The notes beneath the pieces are model-generated. The model made no database searches. It was not told the origin of the DNA and worked only from the letters and a program-made list of their open reading frames with translations. The translations under genes were made by a program, and so were the position numbers. A stretch of DNA of 55,137 nt from Nemertoderma westbladi. Its lineage: Eukaryota; Xenacoelomorpha; Nemertodermatida; Nemertodermatidae. This document shows positions 1-9,497 of this stretch, one piece after another. Location: the NCBI GenBank assembly GCA_032718475.1, contig JAUCBJ010005603.1, positions 1 through 55,137 of the forward strand, in the 5' to 3' direction. Numbering within the stretch: position 1 is the stretch's first letter; every line of letters starts with the position of its first letter.

Positions 1-932
1 TTCAATTGTTTGCTATGCCGTCATAATACAGTAAGACCTAGGGGTTTATTTCCGCCACGCGTTATGTTTAGAAATTACTTGTACTATCATGACTTGTAAT
101 AAAGCTTATGCGTTCTAGAATTAAGTTCACGCCTATTAATTTATCCATGATTTCATAATTTTTTTTTTGTAATGGGGTTGTTAGTGATTAACGACATAAC
201 ATAACCCGTTCCCACGATTGAGTGTGAGTGTGATATGTAACACAGCTCAATCGTTTAAAGGGAGTTAAACCAAAATAATTGACAATAATGCCTCATTTTG
301 AAAAAAAAAAAAAAAATAATAAATCGTTAAATGAAATTTATTGACGAAATATTTATTACCAAATTATAATTGCACGATTATGAGGGGATGCATAGTGGAC
401 GAAGCGTTATTATACACAAAATTCAGAATATGGAAAAAATCTAGGGACCGCAATCGGGGATTGAACTCGGTACCTAGAGATTCCAAGTCCCACGCTCTGC
501 CAAACTGAGCCACTGGGGCCGTATAAGGCAGCAATACCAAAACCTATCCGGAAATTAACAACAACAACGGAGTGAATACTAGAAATATAAACATATATAA
601 TAATTATGTGGAGGAATAATTATTACATATATGTTAGATGGTCCACTTGGCACCGGGCAACGTTATTGTGAGGGCAGTTGTTTGTCTTCAGAAATATTCC
701 GACAGAGGGTCTATAAATCCTTTCTGACGATTTCTTAATTCTGGTCTATTTGTAATAAATATTATCAAATACGTAACGACGTACAGTATATTATGTATAT
801 CCTAAAGTAATTATCCTACGAATATAAAATATATCATGCACTATTAATATACAGTTAATATAATTCATGCTACCACAACACCACAATAATTATTATGTGG
901 TATGAAACACCAGTCAGGTTTAATGGTTCCAT
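1..932. other. AT-rich non-coding region, 3' side of BEL/Pao element 1
   Basis: No convincing coding frame. It lies downstream of the stop codon of the minus-strand polyprotein, so it should hold the 3' UTR and possibly part of the 3' LTR of that element. I could not match it by eye to the region beyond 9497, so no LTR boundary is claimed. It contains a tRNA-like segment (446-520, minus) and an inverted repeat with 9-bp arms (ACGATTGAG at 214-222, CTCAATCGT at 246-254). Confidence 0.5.
446..520 (-). repeat. tRNA-Pro(UGG)-like pseudo-tRNA or SINE head
   Basis: Read on the minus strand, the segment starts with a good Pol III A box and a perfect 4-bp D stem (GCTC/GAGC). A 7-nt anticodon loop CTTGGAA carries TGG (Pro). 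A B-box-like GAGTTCAATCC follows. The T stem pairs only 3 of 5 and the acceptor stem pairs only if an extra base is allowed, so it is unlikely to be a working tRNA gene. A tRNA-derived SINE head or pseudogene is more likely. Confidence 0.45.
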
Positions 933-3900
933 CTAGCGCAGGAAGTAAGTCAAGCTGGTGGGCTTGACCTCCTGCCGACCATAATTTCCGGATTCTTCTC
1001 TGGCCATTTCAAGCAGGCATAATCGACCTATTGGTCTGTTGAGGCGTTGTTGTACGTAATTGAGCTTGCCCTTTTCCTTTACTATTATGAGATCGACGGA
1101 TCTGACGAGACCATCAGCGCTGGTGTGTGTCTCAACTATGCGCGCTGTTTGCCAGTATTTGCGAGGTAAGTCCGGATCTACCACTAGGACCATATCACCT
1201 ACCCTGGCATTGTCCTTCACCGCGAACCATTTATTACGCAATTGGATGCTTGGAAGGTAGTATCTTTCAAAATGATTGGCGAATCTGCTTGACAGCAGTT
1301 GCACCATCTGCCATGTCTGTCGCAGGTGCTCATCACCATCCTCCGGGAGTGAGAGTGGAAGCATGACAACCTTCTTCTTCATTAAGAAGTGTGCGGGGGT
1401 TAGAGCTTCTAAGGCCTTGGGGCTGGATGAGATGGGCATAAGAGGTCTGTCATTTAGATAGGCTGAGACCTCTTCAAGTATGGTGCGTAATATCTCATCG
1501 GTGAGATAAGCTTTGCAGGGCAGGGTGTGGTGGAACGCTACCTTCACACTACGGATCAGCCGTTCCCAACTTCCACCCCACCAAGGTGCATTCGCTGCAT
1601 TGAATGTCCAGCTGGAGGCGGTGACCTTTAATAGGTTATCTACTTGCTCCTGATTCCACTTGTCTATGCTTTTAGCTATCTCATTATTGGCTCCTATAAA
1701 GTTGGTGCCTTTGTCCGACTTCATAGTATTACTAGTGCCAAATCTACCTATTTGTCTTCGCAGGCATAATATAAAGCAGTTCATGGAAATGTCATTTACC
1801 ATATCTAAGTGCACAGCGCGGCAGGTCATGCATACAAAGATAACGCACCAACGTTTTACTATAGTTCTAGCGCGCTTGACTTCAATGGGTCCAAATAGAT
1901 CCACACCTGTGTGGGTAAAGGGTGGTTCGTAGCAGCTCACACGTTCCTTAGGCAAAGAGGCTTCCATTTGAGTCATGGGTGCGCAATAAAGTTTCTTGCA
2001 CGGAATGCAATGCCGTAGTACTTGGTTTAGAGCATTTCTGGGCTTAATGAGATAGTACCGTGTACGTATCTCACTCAGTATACGCTCCCTGCCCGCGTGG
2101 AACAAGTTACTGTGCACATCCTGGATCATTTTGCGTTGTATGTTAGGATCCGAGATTAAGATTGGGAAAATTGTGTCGTGCGATAGTGGTGCATTTGTAA
2201 GTCTACCACCAACTCTGATTAACCCATCAATCATTGTGCTGGTATACTTATCATTGAACCGTAAGTTGGGGTTCTTAGACAGGTGTTCGTACTTGGTAGG
2301 GTCATCCTGGAGCTGAGCTAGCCTCAACAATTGTTTATTGGTATCATCGACCTCTTCAGCAGACAAGCTACTCAAGGGGGAGGATAACTTGGAGTATCTA
2401 AAGTGTACATATCTCTTTAAGATACTGAGGGCGCGGCAAAGTTTGTGCCACGAGCTATAATGATCTAAGGCTTGAGTTATAAGTGGGGATAGGCCTGGAA
2501 TTAAACTGGGAAGTTGTTCTGCACTGATTAGCAGACTATCACCAGGACGCAGATCTTCCTGCACATGCATTGAAGTCATGTCCAAAGGTCTGAAAAGTTT
2601 CGATTTTGATGCTCGCACCTTGGGCTTAATAATCTCGGCGCCCTTCGCTTGCTGCCGTATTTCGGCAGGTGTTAGATTTGCTGGCCATTCATCTTCTGGT
2701 TTATGTAGAAAAGCTGGTCCTTCCAGCCAACATTTCGTATTGATAAGTTCCGTAGGTGTCGCGCCTCGCGATGCAATATCTGCAGGGTTAAGCACTCCCG
2801 GACAATGCCGCCATTGCTCAACCTCAGTGTTCTTTAGGATAATGGCAACACGGTTGGTCACAAAAACGCTGAACTGGCACACCGTGTTTGTTAGGTATTC
2901 TAGAACCAAAGCTGCATCAGTCCAGTACACTGTCTTAACTATATTGTAGTCCGTTTGTGCCAATATATTCTTAGCTATAATGGTACTATATAAAGCTGCT
3001 TTGAGTTCTGCGCGGGGAATGGTTAAGGAGTCCTTTGGCCTGGCAATAGGTCTAATTAGTGCTTTGGAAGCAGCCAATGCTACCTTTACTCCTTCAGGGG
3101 TTACTACCCTAAAGTAAGCCACCACACCCATCCCCTTATCACTGGCGTCGCCGAATAGATGGAGTTGAAACTCGAAGGTAGGCAGGACATTCCCGAAATA
3201 TGCTCGAGGCACTAAAAGGCCCTCCAAGTCAGGGAGTGACCGTTCCCATTTCCACCAGTCATCTAGCAGCTCTCCCTTCAGGGGGTCATCCCAACTGTCG
3301 TTTTCCTTCCACATTCTCTGAACAAGGTCTCTAGCTATGAGTATGATGGGGCTAATGAATCCTAGGGGGTCAAAATATGTACTAAGTATGCTTAAACATA
3401 TACGTTTTGTTCTAACTAGATCATCACGCAACTTAACCTTAAAAAACATATTGTCGGTCTCAGTGCTCCAACAAAGACCTAGGGTCTTTGTTTCCGGCAG
3501 GTCGTCCTTTTTCAAGTCTAATTCAGTGTCACCCCGTTCGGAGGGTTCAATTGCCTTTAAGAACTCTCTTGAATTGCTCGCGAACTTGGTTAACCTGAAA
3601 CCTCCTAGTTTAAGACAATCTATGGTAGAAAGTGCTATATTTATAGCTTCTTCTACTGATGGGGCTGACTTCAAATTGTCATCCATGTATATGTCCCGTT
3701 TGATATTATTAATAACTGACACTGGAAATTCATCTCTGTGGTCATCTGCAGTCCGGTGCAAGACTGAACAAGAGTTTGAAGGACTAGAGATAATTCCGAA
3801 GGCTTGTATGGTCATTCTATATTCTACGGGTGTCACTTTAAGATCACCCTCAGGCCACCACAAGAAACGCATGCTATCTCTATCTTCGCTCAAGGCCTTG

Positions 3901-6900
3901 ACCTGCAAAAACATGCCTTCAATATCAGAAGCAAAGGCTACCTCATACTGTCTCATACGCATTAAGATCCCCGGTAGAGACTGTAACAAGTTAGGCCCTG
4001 GTAATAGCTCAGAATTTAAAGATTGCCCTTTATAATGTGCTGATCCATCGAATACGACACGGATTTTTCCGGGTTTGTCTTCCCGCTCCACATAGTGATG
4101 GGTCAAGTAATAAGTTTTTTCACTCGGGGCCGAGTCAAGGGGAACTAATTCTGCATACCCTTTACCTATGAATTTAGCCATCTGTTCTTTGTACAATTTA
4201 CAGGCTGGGGGGTTAGATGTTAAACGTCGTTGGAGTTGCAAAATACGTTTTTCAGCTAGCGGTCTGTTGTTGAACAGCTTAGGCTGTGGTGCACGCCAAA
4301 GCAAACCTACCTCGTATTTACCTTCCAAGGGCAAAAAACGTGTGGTAGTTCTCTGTATCTGTTTTGCACGCTCTTCTTCTACTGATGGTGCTCTGTCATT
4401 GAAATTATGCTCTAAGGTTTCCTGTTGCATCCATGCTGCTGTGTATTCTTCTAGGTGAACACGGCGTCTAGCTTCCTCCAATTCCAGGAGCTCCTGCTGA
4501 TGCTCAGCACGAGTATCAAGTAGGAGGTGGTATAGCTTATATTGGGTGTCCCAAAGATCGCTGTCACTGATTAAGTTAGTGGCTTCAGAAGTATCAAGTC
4601 GTGCAGAGAATGTATCATTATCTGATGACATGTCAGACTCACTCTCGCTGTCTATATCTAACCTTCCATCAATGGTCATACAAGTTTGCTCTATTTCTAT
4701 GTCACTGGCCACTGGGTGTGTCTGTTCACTGGTGATGTACTTTGTTCCAAGACGTTCTTTTAATGTCTTGTTAGATGGGCCAGTACAGAACCAACCCACG
4801 CGAGTCCTTCCTGCATAAGCAGACAAAGGTTTTGGGTACTCGGGTCTCTTTTCTAGGACTTCTAATGCCTCAGGGACGTTTTGCCCTACCAGCAACTGTA
4901 CACCTGGGTAATCGGGGGGGAATCTTGGGATATTATGTTCCCTAGTGAAGTTATCTTCATCCCAGTTATATTCCTTAGCCTGGCTTCGTGCGAAATTTTT
5001 AATGGCTACCATTTTTACATTTTTGACACTGTCTACACCCTGTGTATCCTGCGGGGCAGATAGAGAGCCCTTATAGTACACTGTTTCTACAGTAGACTGC
5101 CACTTCTGCATGATACCCGAGAGGTTCAATTTCATTTTGTGACTTTCGCTTTCATGGAATATGGTGTCTGCCAAATCCTTATCTATGAAGGTACCGGTGC
5201 TACCAGTATCCATTAAGGCATTGACCACTACACTACAATTTCCTGCATGAAGACGCACCTGCAATAGTGGAAATTCACGGACACCCCTTATTTCCATGCG
5301 TCCTATTGGACTTGGAAGATGATTTGCTCTAAAACAACTTTCCATGATGGGGTCCTCAGGGTCTTCATATGTGAGTGCTTCATACACATCTATATTATTG
5401 CAGCACTCATCGTCATCAGAAAATTCTCCAGGAAAAAACTTATCTGGCTCCTCATCTGTGTCCCTTATGTCCTGCTCTACAAAGTGTACACGTTGGTCGG
5501 TTTCCCCATTGGGGTCACGTTCTTGATGTAAAAGTGAGTGATGGGGACCTTGACAAATATTACAAGAGTTGGTATTTACTAGACTACATTTTCTTCTGAG
5601 ATGCCCCGGTTTAAGGCAGAGAAAACAGGAAAGCAAGTCCATGGCCGTTTGCCTGCGTTCCTTGAGGGTTTTCTTCAAGAACATTGGACAGCGCGATAAG
5701 GGGTGTATTTCGAGTTTACACAGAGGACACTTATATGCCATTGGGGTTATGGTGTTGTTAACCTTAGTCTTCCGGTCCTCCAGATCGTTATTTCTAGGCT
5801 TTAAATTTGGTTTAGAATAAGTCTCGCCCCTTTCTGTATGTTTTAGATTTTGAACTGGCTTCTCAATGCTATGTTGTTTTTTACCTTTGTTATAATTGGG
5901 TTTGCTCAGGTAAACGTTCCCATAACCATCTTCTTCTGGCTCACTGTTAGAGAGAAGCTCTTCAAAATTGGTCCGGTAGGCATATCGTTTTTTAATAGTA
6001 GCCTTCTCCGTTTTGGACTCTGAACGATTGGCTCCCTTTTCGCGGTCGAGGGTTTTGAGATAAGTTTTTACTTCATCATCTAGAAATCCCCTGAAAGTAT
6101 TCATATCTGGGGATGACCCATTTCTTTTATTATACACCATAGTTAATCTATCCCATCTGGTCCCAATGGAACCCTTTGGTAAAGCACTGGAAACCATCTG
6201 TACTGTCATAGCAGTGTCATAAACTTCACTTCGATTAAGCCAATCAAGCTGCCTACAGATTTCCTCGACATCGTCTCTAAATTCAATTATGGCATTTTGA
6301 GAGACTCTGCCTTTGGAGGTGAGTCTCTCATACATGCATCGTGCTAAGCTGTCCTCATTGCCGTAACGTTCTCTTAACATATTCCACACGATATTTACAC
6401 CATCCGCATGTCCAACATATCTAGCCGCCATATGCTTAGGGGAACCTTCGAGGCAATTGATTAAGAATCTTAATTTCTCGCTATTACTTAATGGCGAGTC
6501 TAGAATATTGTCCTTACAAAATTCGGTAAAGGATAGCCATTTTAATTCATCTCCATCAAATTTCATTATTTGACCTGTTGAAACACACTGTCGGGCTTCA
6601 GTACGAGCCATATGTTTTGATAGGTCTGCCTGGATGACTGATGAATTAAATAGGATGTCTGTCAATGGTGAATTGTTGTTGTCCTGATATGTGGTATTTT
6701 CTGCCTGAATACCATTCACATCCGACGCTCGTTTTAGGATCCGCATCCCTCGAGCATTGTTTGGTGAATCTGTTTGCTTATTAGCTGTTGCCACAGTATC
6801 CTGTAAAATAACCAGTTGTTGCTGTAGGTCTTCATTTTCCTTCAATATGGAGTTCAATTGTTCCTTACACTCCTTCAATTGGCCTTCAGCTGGCTCCTGG

Positions 6901-9497
6901 CCAGGATGCAGCTTGTAATTTCTTCTGTCTGGAAATGGTGCATTGGTAAAATTGTCAGGTGTGCTATCATCTGGAAATGATGCGGCATTAACTCTGGTAT
7001 AGCGTGAGTCACCCTGTGGCGAGACACATCGTCCGTGAGTATCTTGTGCGAATCTAACTTCCGGGTGAGGGAGGGCTGTCACATTATTATATAGTGGGAC
7101 AAACGTCCGCCTTCCAGGCGATAACGGCGTTGCCTCATTCCAGTCCCGATATCCTGTTACCGGCGCTATTGCGGTTTTTATAGCGAGGCCAGTGGGAGAC
7201 AGCCTATCATCTGGATTGGTGTAATATGGGCGGTTATGATATGGTTTGTAATATGAGTCAACTTCAGTTGTCACTGGGAAACCTATGTGGTGTTCAATAA
7301 CTGGCATGTCCCTTAAGGGTATATTTTCTGTATGGACTTGATCCACCCTTGAAGTAATGGGGGGAATATATTTCGAGGTGGTTGGGGGGTGAGGTTCCCT
7401 TTCCAAACGAGTTATTGGTGAGACTCCACTACCAAAAGAAATTCTTCCTTCTCTAGATTGTGCTACTGTACTAGATAAGTAACCATGGTCCCGTGGCCGG
7501 GAGTATGTCATTGATGGGATGGCTTGGGTAACTTGAACAGGACATTGCATGTTTGTGGTTTTAACATTTGGGTTTATAGTGTGAGATAAGTTACTGCTGG
7601 TAATTGGAGAGGTTACTGCCATGGTCTTCGGCAGGCCATCAGATTTATGCGTTTCTACTACTGAGTCAATGAACTCGGGTGAAGCACCACTATCGCTTGG
7701 TTTAACAGTGAAGACGCTGTGTGTAGAAGAGGGTGGTGGGTGCTCCCCATTCGACATTTTATCTACTGTCACATTCTCGTGTATTGTTAGAGCCTTAGGC
7801 TCATTCGGCTCTACTACCTCTGGCAATTTTTCCAGGGAATGCTTAGGAGCAGCGCCAGTGTGGAAACTATCAACCATGCTGGCATAATCACCAGAGATCA
7901 CATTTCGATCTCGAGGAGGGAGGTCTGGTAAAACTACTCGGGTGGCTCGCCTGCGTTTACTCTTGGAGCTCCTCACACTTCCACCTGCATCCGTGGAAAT
8001 GCTCTCATCGGATGAAGTAAAAGTATCCTTAAAGGACTTATCACATCCTTGTTGTACGCTAGCCCTTTCCTTGCGGTGTTGTTCGTCTTGCTTTAGTAGG
8101 GCTAGCTTCTGCTTTATAGCTAGTTCCTTCTCCACGAAAGCTGTAAGTTGAGCTTCCTGTTTGGCGAGTTGTGCTTTCTCTTTATCAGACTGTAGTTTTC
8201 TCATAGTATCATCTAATTCTGCCCTTTTTTTATTTGCTGCTAATTGTAGTTCTAATTCTAGAATTTCCCGCTTGGCGGCGTGTTGAACTTTTCGTTCTTG
8301 TAGGAAGCACTCTGCGTCTATAGTATCAAGGACATCTCTGGTTTCCTTACTGGAAGGTGCTAAGCCTTTAAGACGCGTCCTCAACTCTGTTTCTCCAACT
8401 GTCTTGATATAAGAACCCAAATACCTTGATATGGCATCCATACCATCGCTGAGTTGAGATTCTTCCGAGTCTAAATCGGAATTATTAGCAGCCTCCTTCC
8501 CAGAGCAAGCTATGTCTTCACCAGGAGGTAATACCGGCCCATGTAATGACTCAAGAGCTAAGGCTTTCCTTGCTATTACTGCCGTTTCTGTCAGTTGGCG
8601 AGTCAGCATGGATGAGAGTTTACTGTCATTATATCTAGATGCCATCTCATGAAAGGCAGATAGTATAAGCCGTATCCTACAAATGATTTCCTTTACCTCA
8701 AGATACTTAGCTGGGTTTGTCTTAGGGTCGGGTTGCTCAAGTTTTAATTTATGGGTCACCATTTCTATATGATGCTCAAATTTGCTTACATGTATGCATG
8801 CCTCGGTAACCAATTGCTCAATATTGGTAACGCCCCGAGGTACCTTTAACCTATATAGTTCATCCCAAGGTAGCTCATTGAATCTGAAGAACTTATCTAG
8901 GGCTGGCTGGTTATAGTATAAGTTGACCAGGTAATGTAGTTCGTCGGTGTATATGTCCTGTTCAATGGCTAATATACCCTCTTCAACCTTGTGCCGGTAG
9001 CTGTCTATCTCCTCTAACAGGAAAGCTAGTCTGACTTGGGGAGTAGACAAGAGAGGCTCGTTAAAACTGAGCTGCTGACTTGCACTAGCTAGTAAAGTCG
9101 GAACTTCCTCGCTACTTGTTTGGGAGTGAGTAAACATGATTGGGGAAGTATCTGCCAATAACGGCTGACCCTGACCTTGACCAATGCCGTCTTCAAAGTT
9201 AATAAGGTTCAGATGGGTGCTGGGTTCACTTACCATTGTACCAGTTGTCGGGCATGTAAGTGGCCGGGCGATTGGTGACCTATCTCCATCCATAGGTTTG
9301 TCAGAAAGGTTCTGGCCAAGTCTAGCTTCTTCCGCCTCCCTGGAGACCTGCCTGGTTCGTATTCTTGAACGCTCCCAAATTGTCTTACTGCGAACTGGTT
9401 GAGCTTTCATAGGCATAGTGTGAGGTGGTATGAGCCCCGCAGGGTTCAGTGTGAGGGGTTCTGACTTTCGACTCAAATCGCTATCAGTGGTTGACAT
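933..9497 (-). CDS. BEL/Pao retrotransposon polyprotein (gag-pro-RT-RNaseH-integrase), element 1, intact
   Basis: A single open frame of 2854 codons starts at an ATG (9497) and ends at 933. The order is typical of BEL/Pao. A long N-terminal region (about residues 1-900) has a coiled coil near 390-480. A DUF1759-type gag core starts near 975. Cys/His zinc-binding motifs lie near 1253-1320 (CPLC, then CFLCLKPGHLRRKC, then CNIC). An aspartic protease with MDTGST is near 1427. The reverse transcriptase has YMDD near 1935. A Pao peptidase_A17-like stretch and an RNase H follow (GDASDKG, WTDAALV, NPADIASRG, about 2112-2240). The integrase has an HHCC-like zinc part near 2460-2500 and a DDE core (GVDLFG, SDKGTNF, GGSWERL). 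The C-terminal DUF5641-like segment is complete. The large gag (about 1200 aa before the zinc motifs) is longer than is usual in the family. No stop or frameshift is visible, so the copy is probably young. The LTRs were not located. Confidence 0.93.
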   Translation of the reverse strand: MSTTDSDLSRKSEPLTLNPAGLIPPHTMPMKAQPVRSKTIWERSRIRTRQVSREAEEARLGQNLSDKPMDGDRSPIARPLTCPTTGTMVSEPSTHLNLINFEDGIGQGQGQPLLADTSPIMFTHSQTSSEEVPTLLASASQQLSFNEPLLSTPQVRLAFLLEEIDSYRHKVEEGILAIEQDIYTDELHYLVNLYYNQPALDKFFRFNELPWDELYRLKVPRGVTNIEQLVTEACIHVSKFEHHIEMVTHKLKLEQPDPKTNPAKYLEVKEIICRIRLILSAFHEMASRYNDSKLSSMLTRQLTETAVIARKALALESLHGPVLPPGEDIACSGKEAANNSDLDSEESQLSDGMDAISRYLGSYIKTVGETELRTRLKGLAPSSKETRDVLDTIDAECFLQERKVQHAAKREILELELQLAANKKRAELDDTMRKLQSDKEKAQLAKQEAQLTAFVEKELAIKQKLALLKQDEQHRKERASVQQGCDKSFKDTFTSSDESISTDAGGSVRSSKSKRRRATRVVLPDLPPRDRNVISGDYASMVDSFHTGAAPKHSLEKLPEVVEPNEPKALTIHENVTVDKMSNGEHPPPSSTHSVFTVKPSDSGASPEFIDSVVETHKSDGLPKTMAVTSPITSSNLSHTINPNVKTTNMQCPVQVTQAIPSMTYSRPRDHGYLSSTVAQSREGRISFGSGVSPITRLEREPHPPTTSKYIPPITSRVDQVHTENIPLRDMPVIEHHIGFPVTTEVDSYYKPYHNRPYYTNPDDRLSPTGLAIKTAIAPVTGYRDWNEATPLSPGRRTFVPLYNNVTALPHPEVRFAQDTHGRCVSPQGDSRYTRVNAASFPDDSTPDNFTNAPFPDRRNYKLHPGQEPAEGQLKECKEQLNSILKENEDLQQQLVILQDTVATANKQTDSPNNARGMRILKRASDVNGIQAENTTYQDNNNSPLTDILFNSSVIQADLSKHMARTEARQCVSTGQIMKFDGDELKWLSFTEFCKDNILDSPLSNSEKLRFLINCLEGSPKHMAARYVGHADGVNIVWNMLRERYGNEDSLARCMYERLTSKGRVSQNAIIEFRDDVEEICRQLDWLNRSEVYDTAMTVQMVSSALPKGSIGTRWDRLTMVYNKRNGSSPDMNTFRGFLDDEVKTYLKTLDREKGANRSESKTEKATIKKRYAYRTNFEELLSNSEPEEDGYGNVYLSKPNYNKGKKQHSIEKPVQNLKHTERGETYSKPNLKPRNNDLEDRKTKVNNTITPMAYKCPLCKLEIHPLSRCPMFLKKTLKERRQTAMDLLSCFLCLKPGHLRRKCSLVNTNSCNICQGPHHSLLHQERDPNGETDQRVHFVEQDIRDTDEEPDKFFPGEFSDDDECCNNIDVYEALTYEDPEDPIMESCFRANHLPSPIGRMEIRGVREFPLLQVRLHAGNCSVVVNALMDTGSTGTFIDKDLADTIFHESESHKMKLNLSGIMQKWQSTVETVYYKGSLSAPQDTQGVDSVKNVKMVAIKNFARSQAKEYNWDEDNFTREHNIPRFPPDYPGVQLLVGQNVPEALEVLEKRPEYPKPLSAYAGRTRVGWFCTGPSNKTLKERLGTKYITSEQTHPVASDIEIEQTCMTIDGRLDIDSESESDMSSDNDTFSARLDTSEATNLISDSDLWDTQYKLYHLLLDTRAEHQQELLELEEARRRVHLEEYTAAWMQQETLEHNFNDRAPSVEEERAKQIQRTTTRFLPLEGKYEVGLLWRAPQPKLFNNRPLAEKRILQLQRRLTSNPPACKLYKEQMAKFIGKGYAELVPLDSAPSEKTYYLTHHYVEREDKPGKIRVVFDGSAHYKGQSLNSELLPGPNLLQSLPGILMRMRQYEVAFASDIEGMFLQVKALSEDRDSMRFLWWPEGDLKVTPVEYRMTIQAFGIISSPSNSCSVLHRTADDHRDEFPVSVINNIKRDIYMDDNLKSAPSVEEAINIALSTIDCLKLGGFRLTKFASNSREFLKAIEPSERGDTELDLKKDDLPETKTLGLCWSTETDNMFFKVKLRDDLVRTKRICLSILSTYFDPLGFISPIILIARDLVQRMWKENDSWDDPLKGELLDDWWKWERSLPDLEGLLVPRAYFGNVLPTFEFQLHLFGDASDKGMGVVAYFRVVTPEGVKVALAASKALIRPIARPKDSLTIPRAELKAALYSTIIAKNILAQTDYNIVKTVYWTDAALVLEYLTNTVCQFSVFVTNRVAIILKNTEVEQWRHCPGVLNPADIASRGATPTELINTKCWLEGPAFLHKPEDEWPANLTPAEIRQQAKGAEIIKPKVRASKSKLFRPLDMTSMHVQEDLRPGDSLLISAEQLPSLIPGLSPLITQALDHYSSWHKLCRALSILKRYVHFRYSKLSSPLSSLSAEEVDDTNKQLLRLAQLQDDPTKYEHLSKNPNLRFNDKYTSTMIDGLIRVGGRLTNAPLSHDTIFPILISDPNIQRKMIQDVHSNLFHAGRERILSEIRTRYYLIKPRNALNQVLRHCIPCKKLYCAPMTQMEASLPKERVSCYEPPFTHTGVDLFGPIEVKRARTIVKRWCVIFVCMTCRAVHLDMVNDISMNCFILCLRRQIGRFGTSNTMKSDKGTNFIGANNEIAKSIDKWNQEQVDNLLKVTASSWTFNAANAPWWGGSWERLIRSVKVAFHHTLPCKAYLTDEILRTILEEVSAYLNDRPLMPISSSPKALEALTPAHFLMKKKVVMLPLSLPEDGDEHLRQTWQMVQLLSSRFANHFERYYLPSIQLRNKWFAVKDNARVGDMVLVVDPDLPRKYWQTARIVETHTSADGLVRSVDLIIVKEKGKLNYVQQRLNRPIGRLCLLEMAREESGNYGRQEVKPTSLTYFLR

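Noticed and set aside
1-932. 3' LTR of element 1
   Set aside because: I compared this region with 9498-12390 by eye and found no shared long block, so no LTR pair is claimed.
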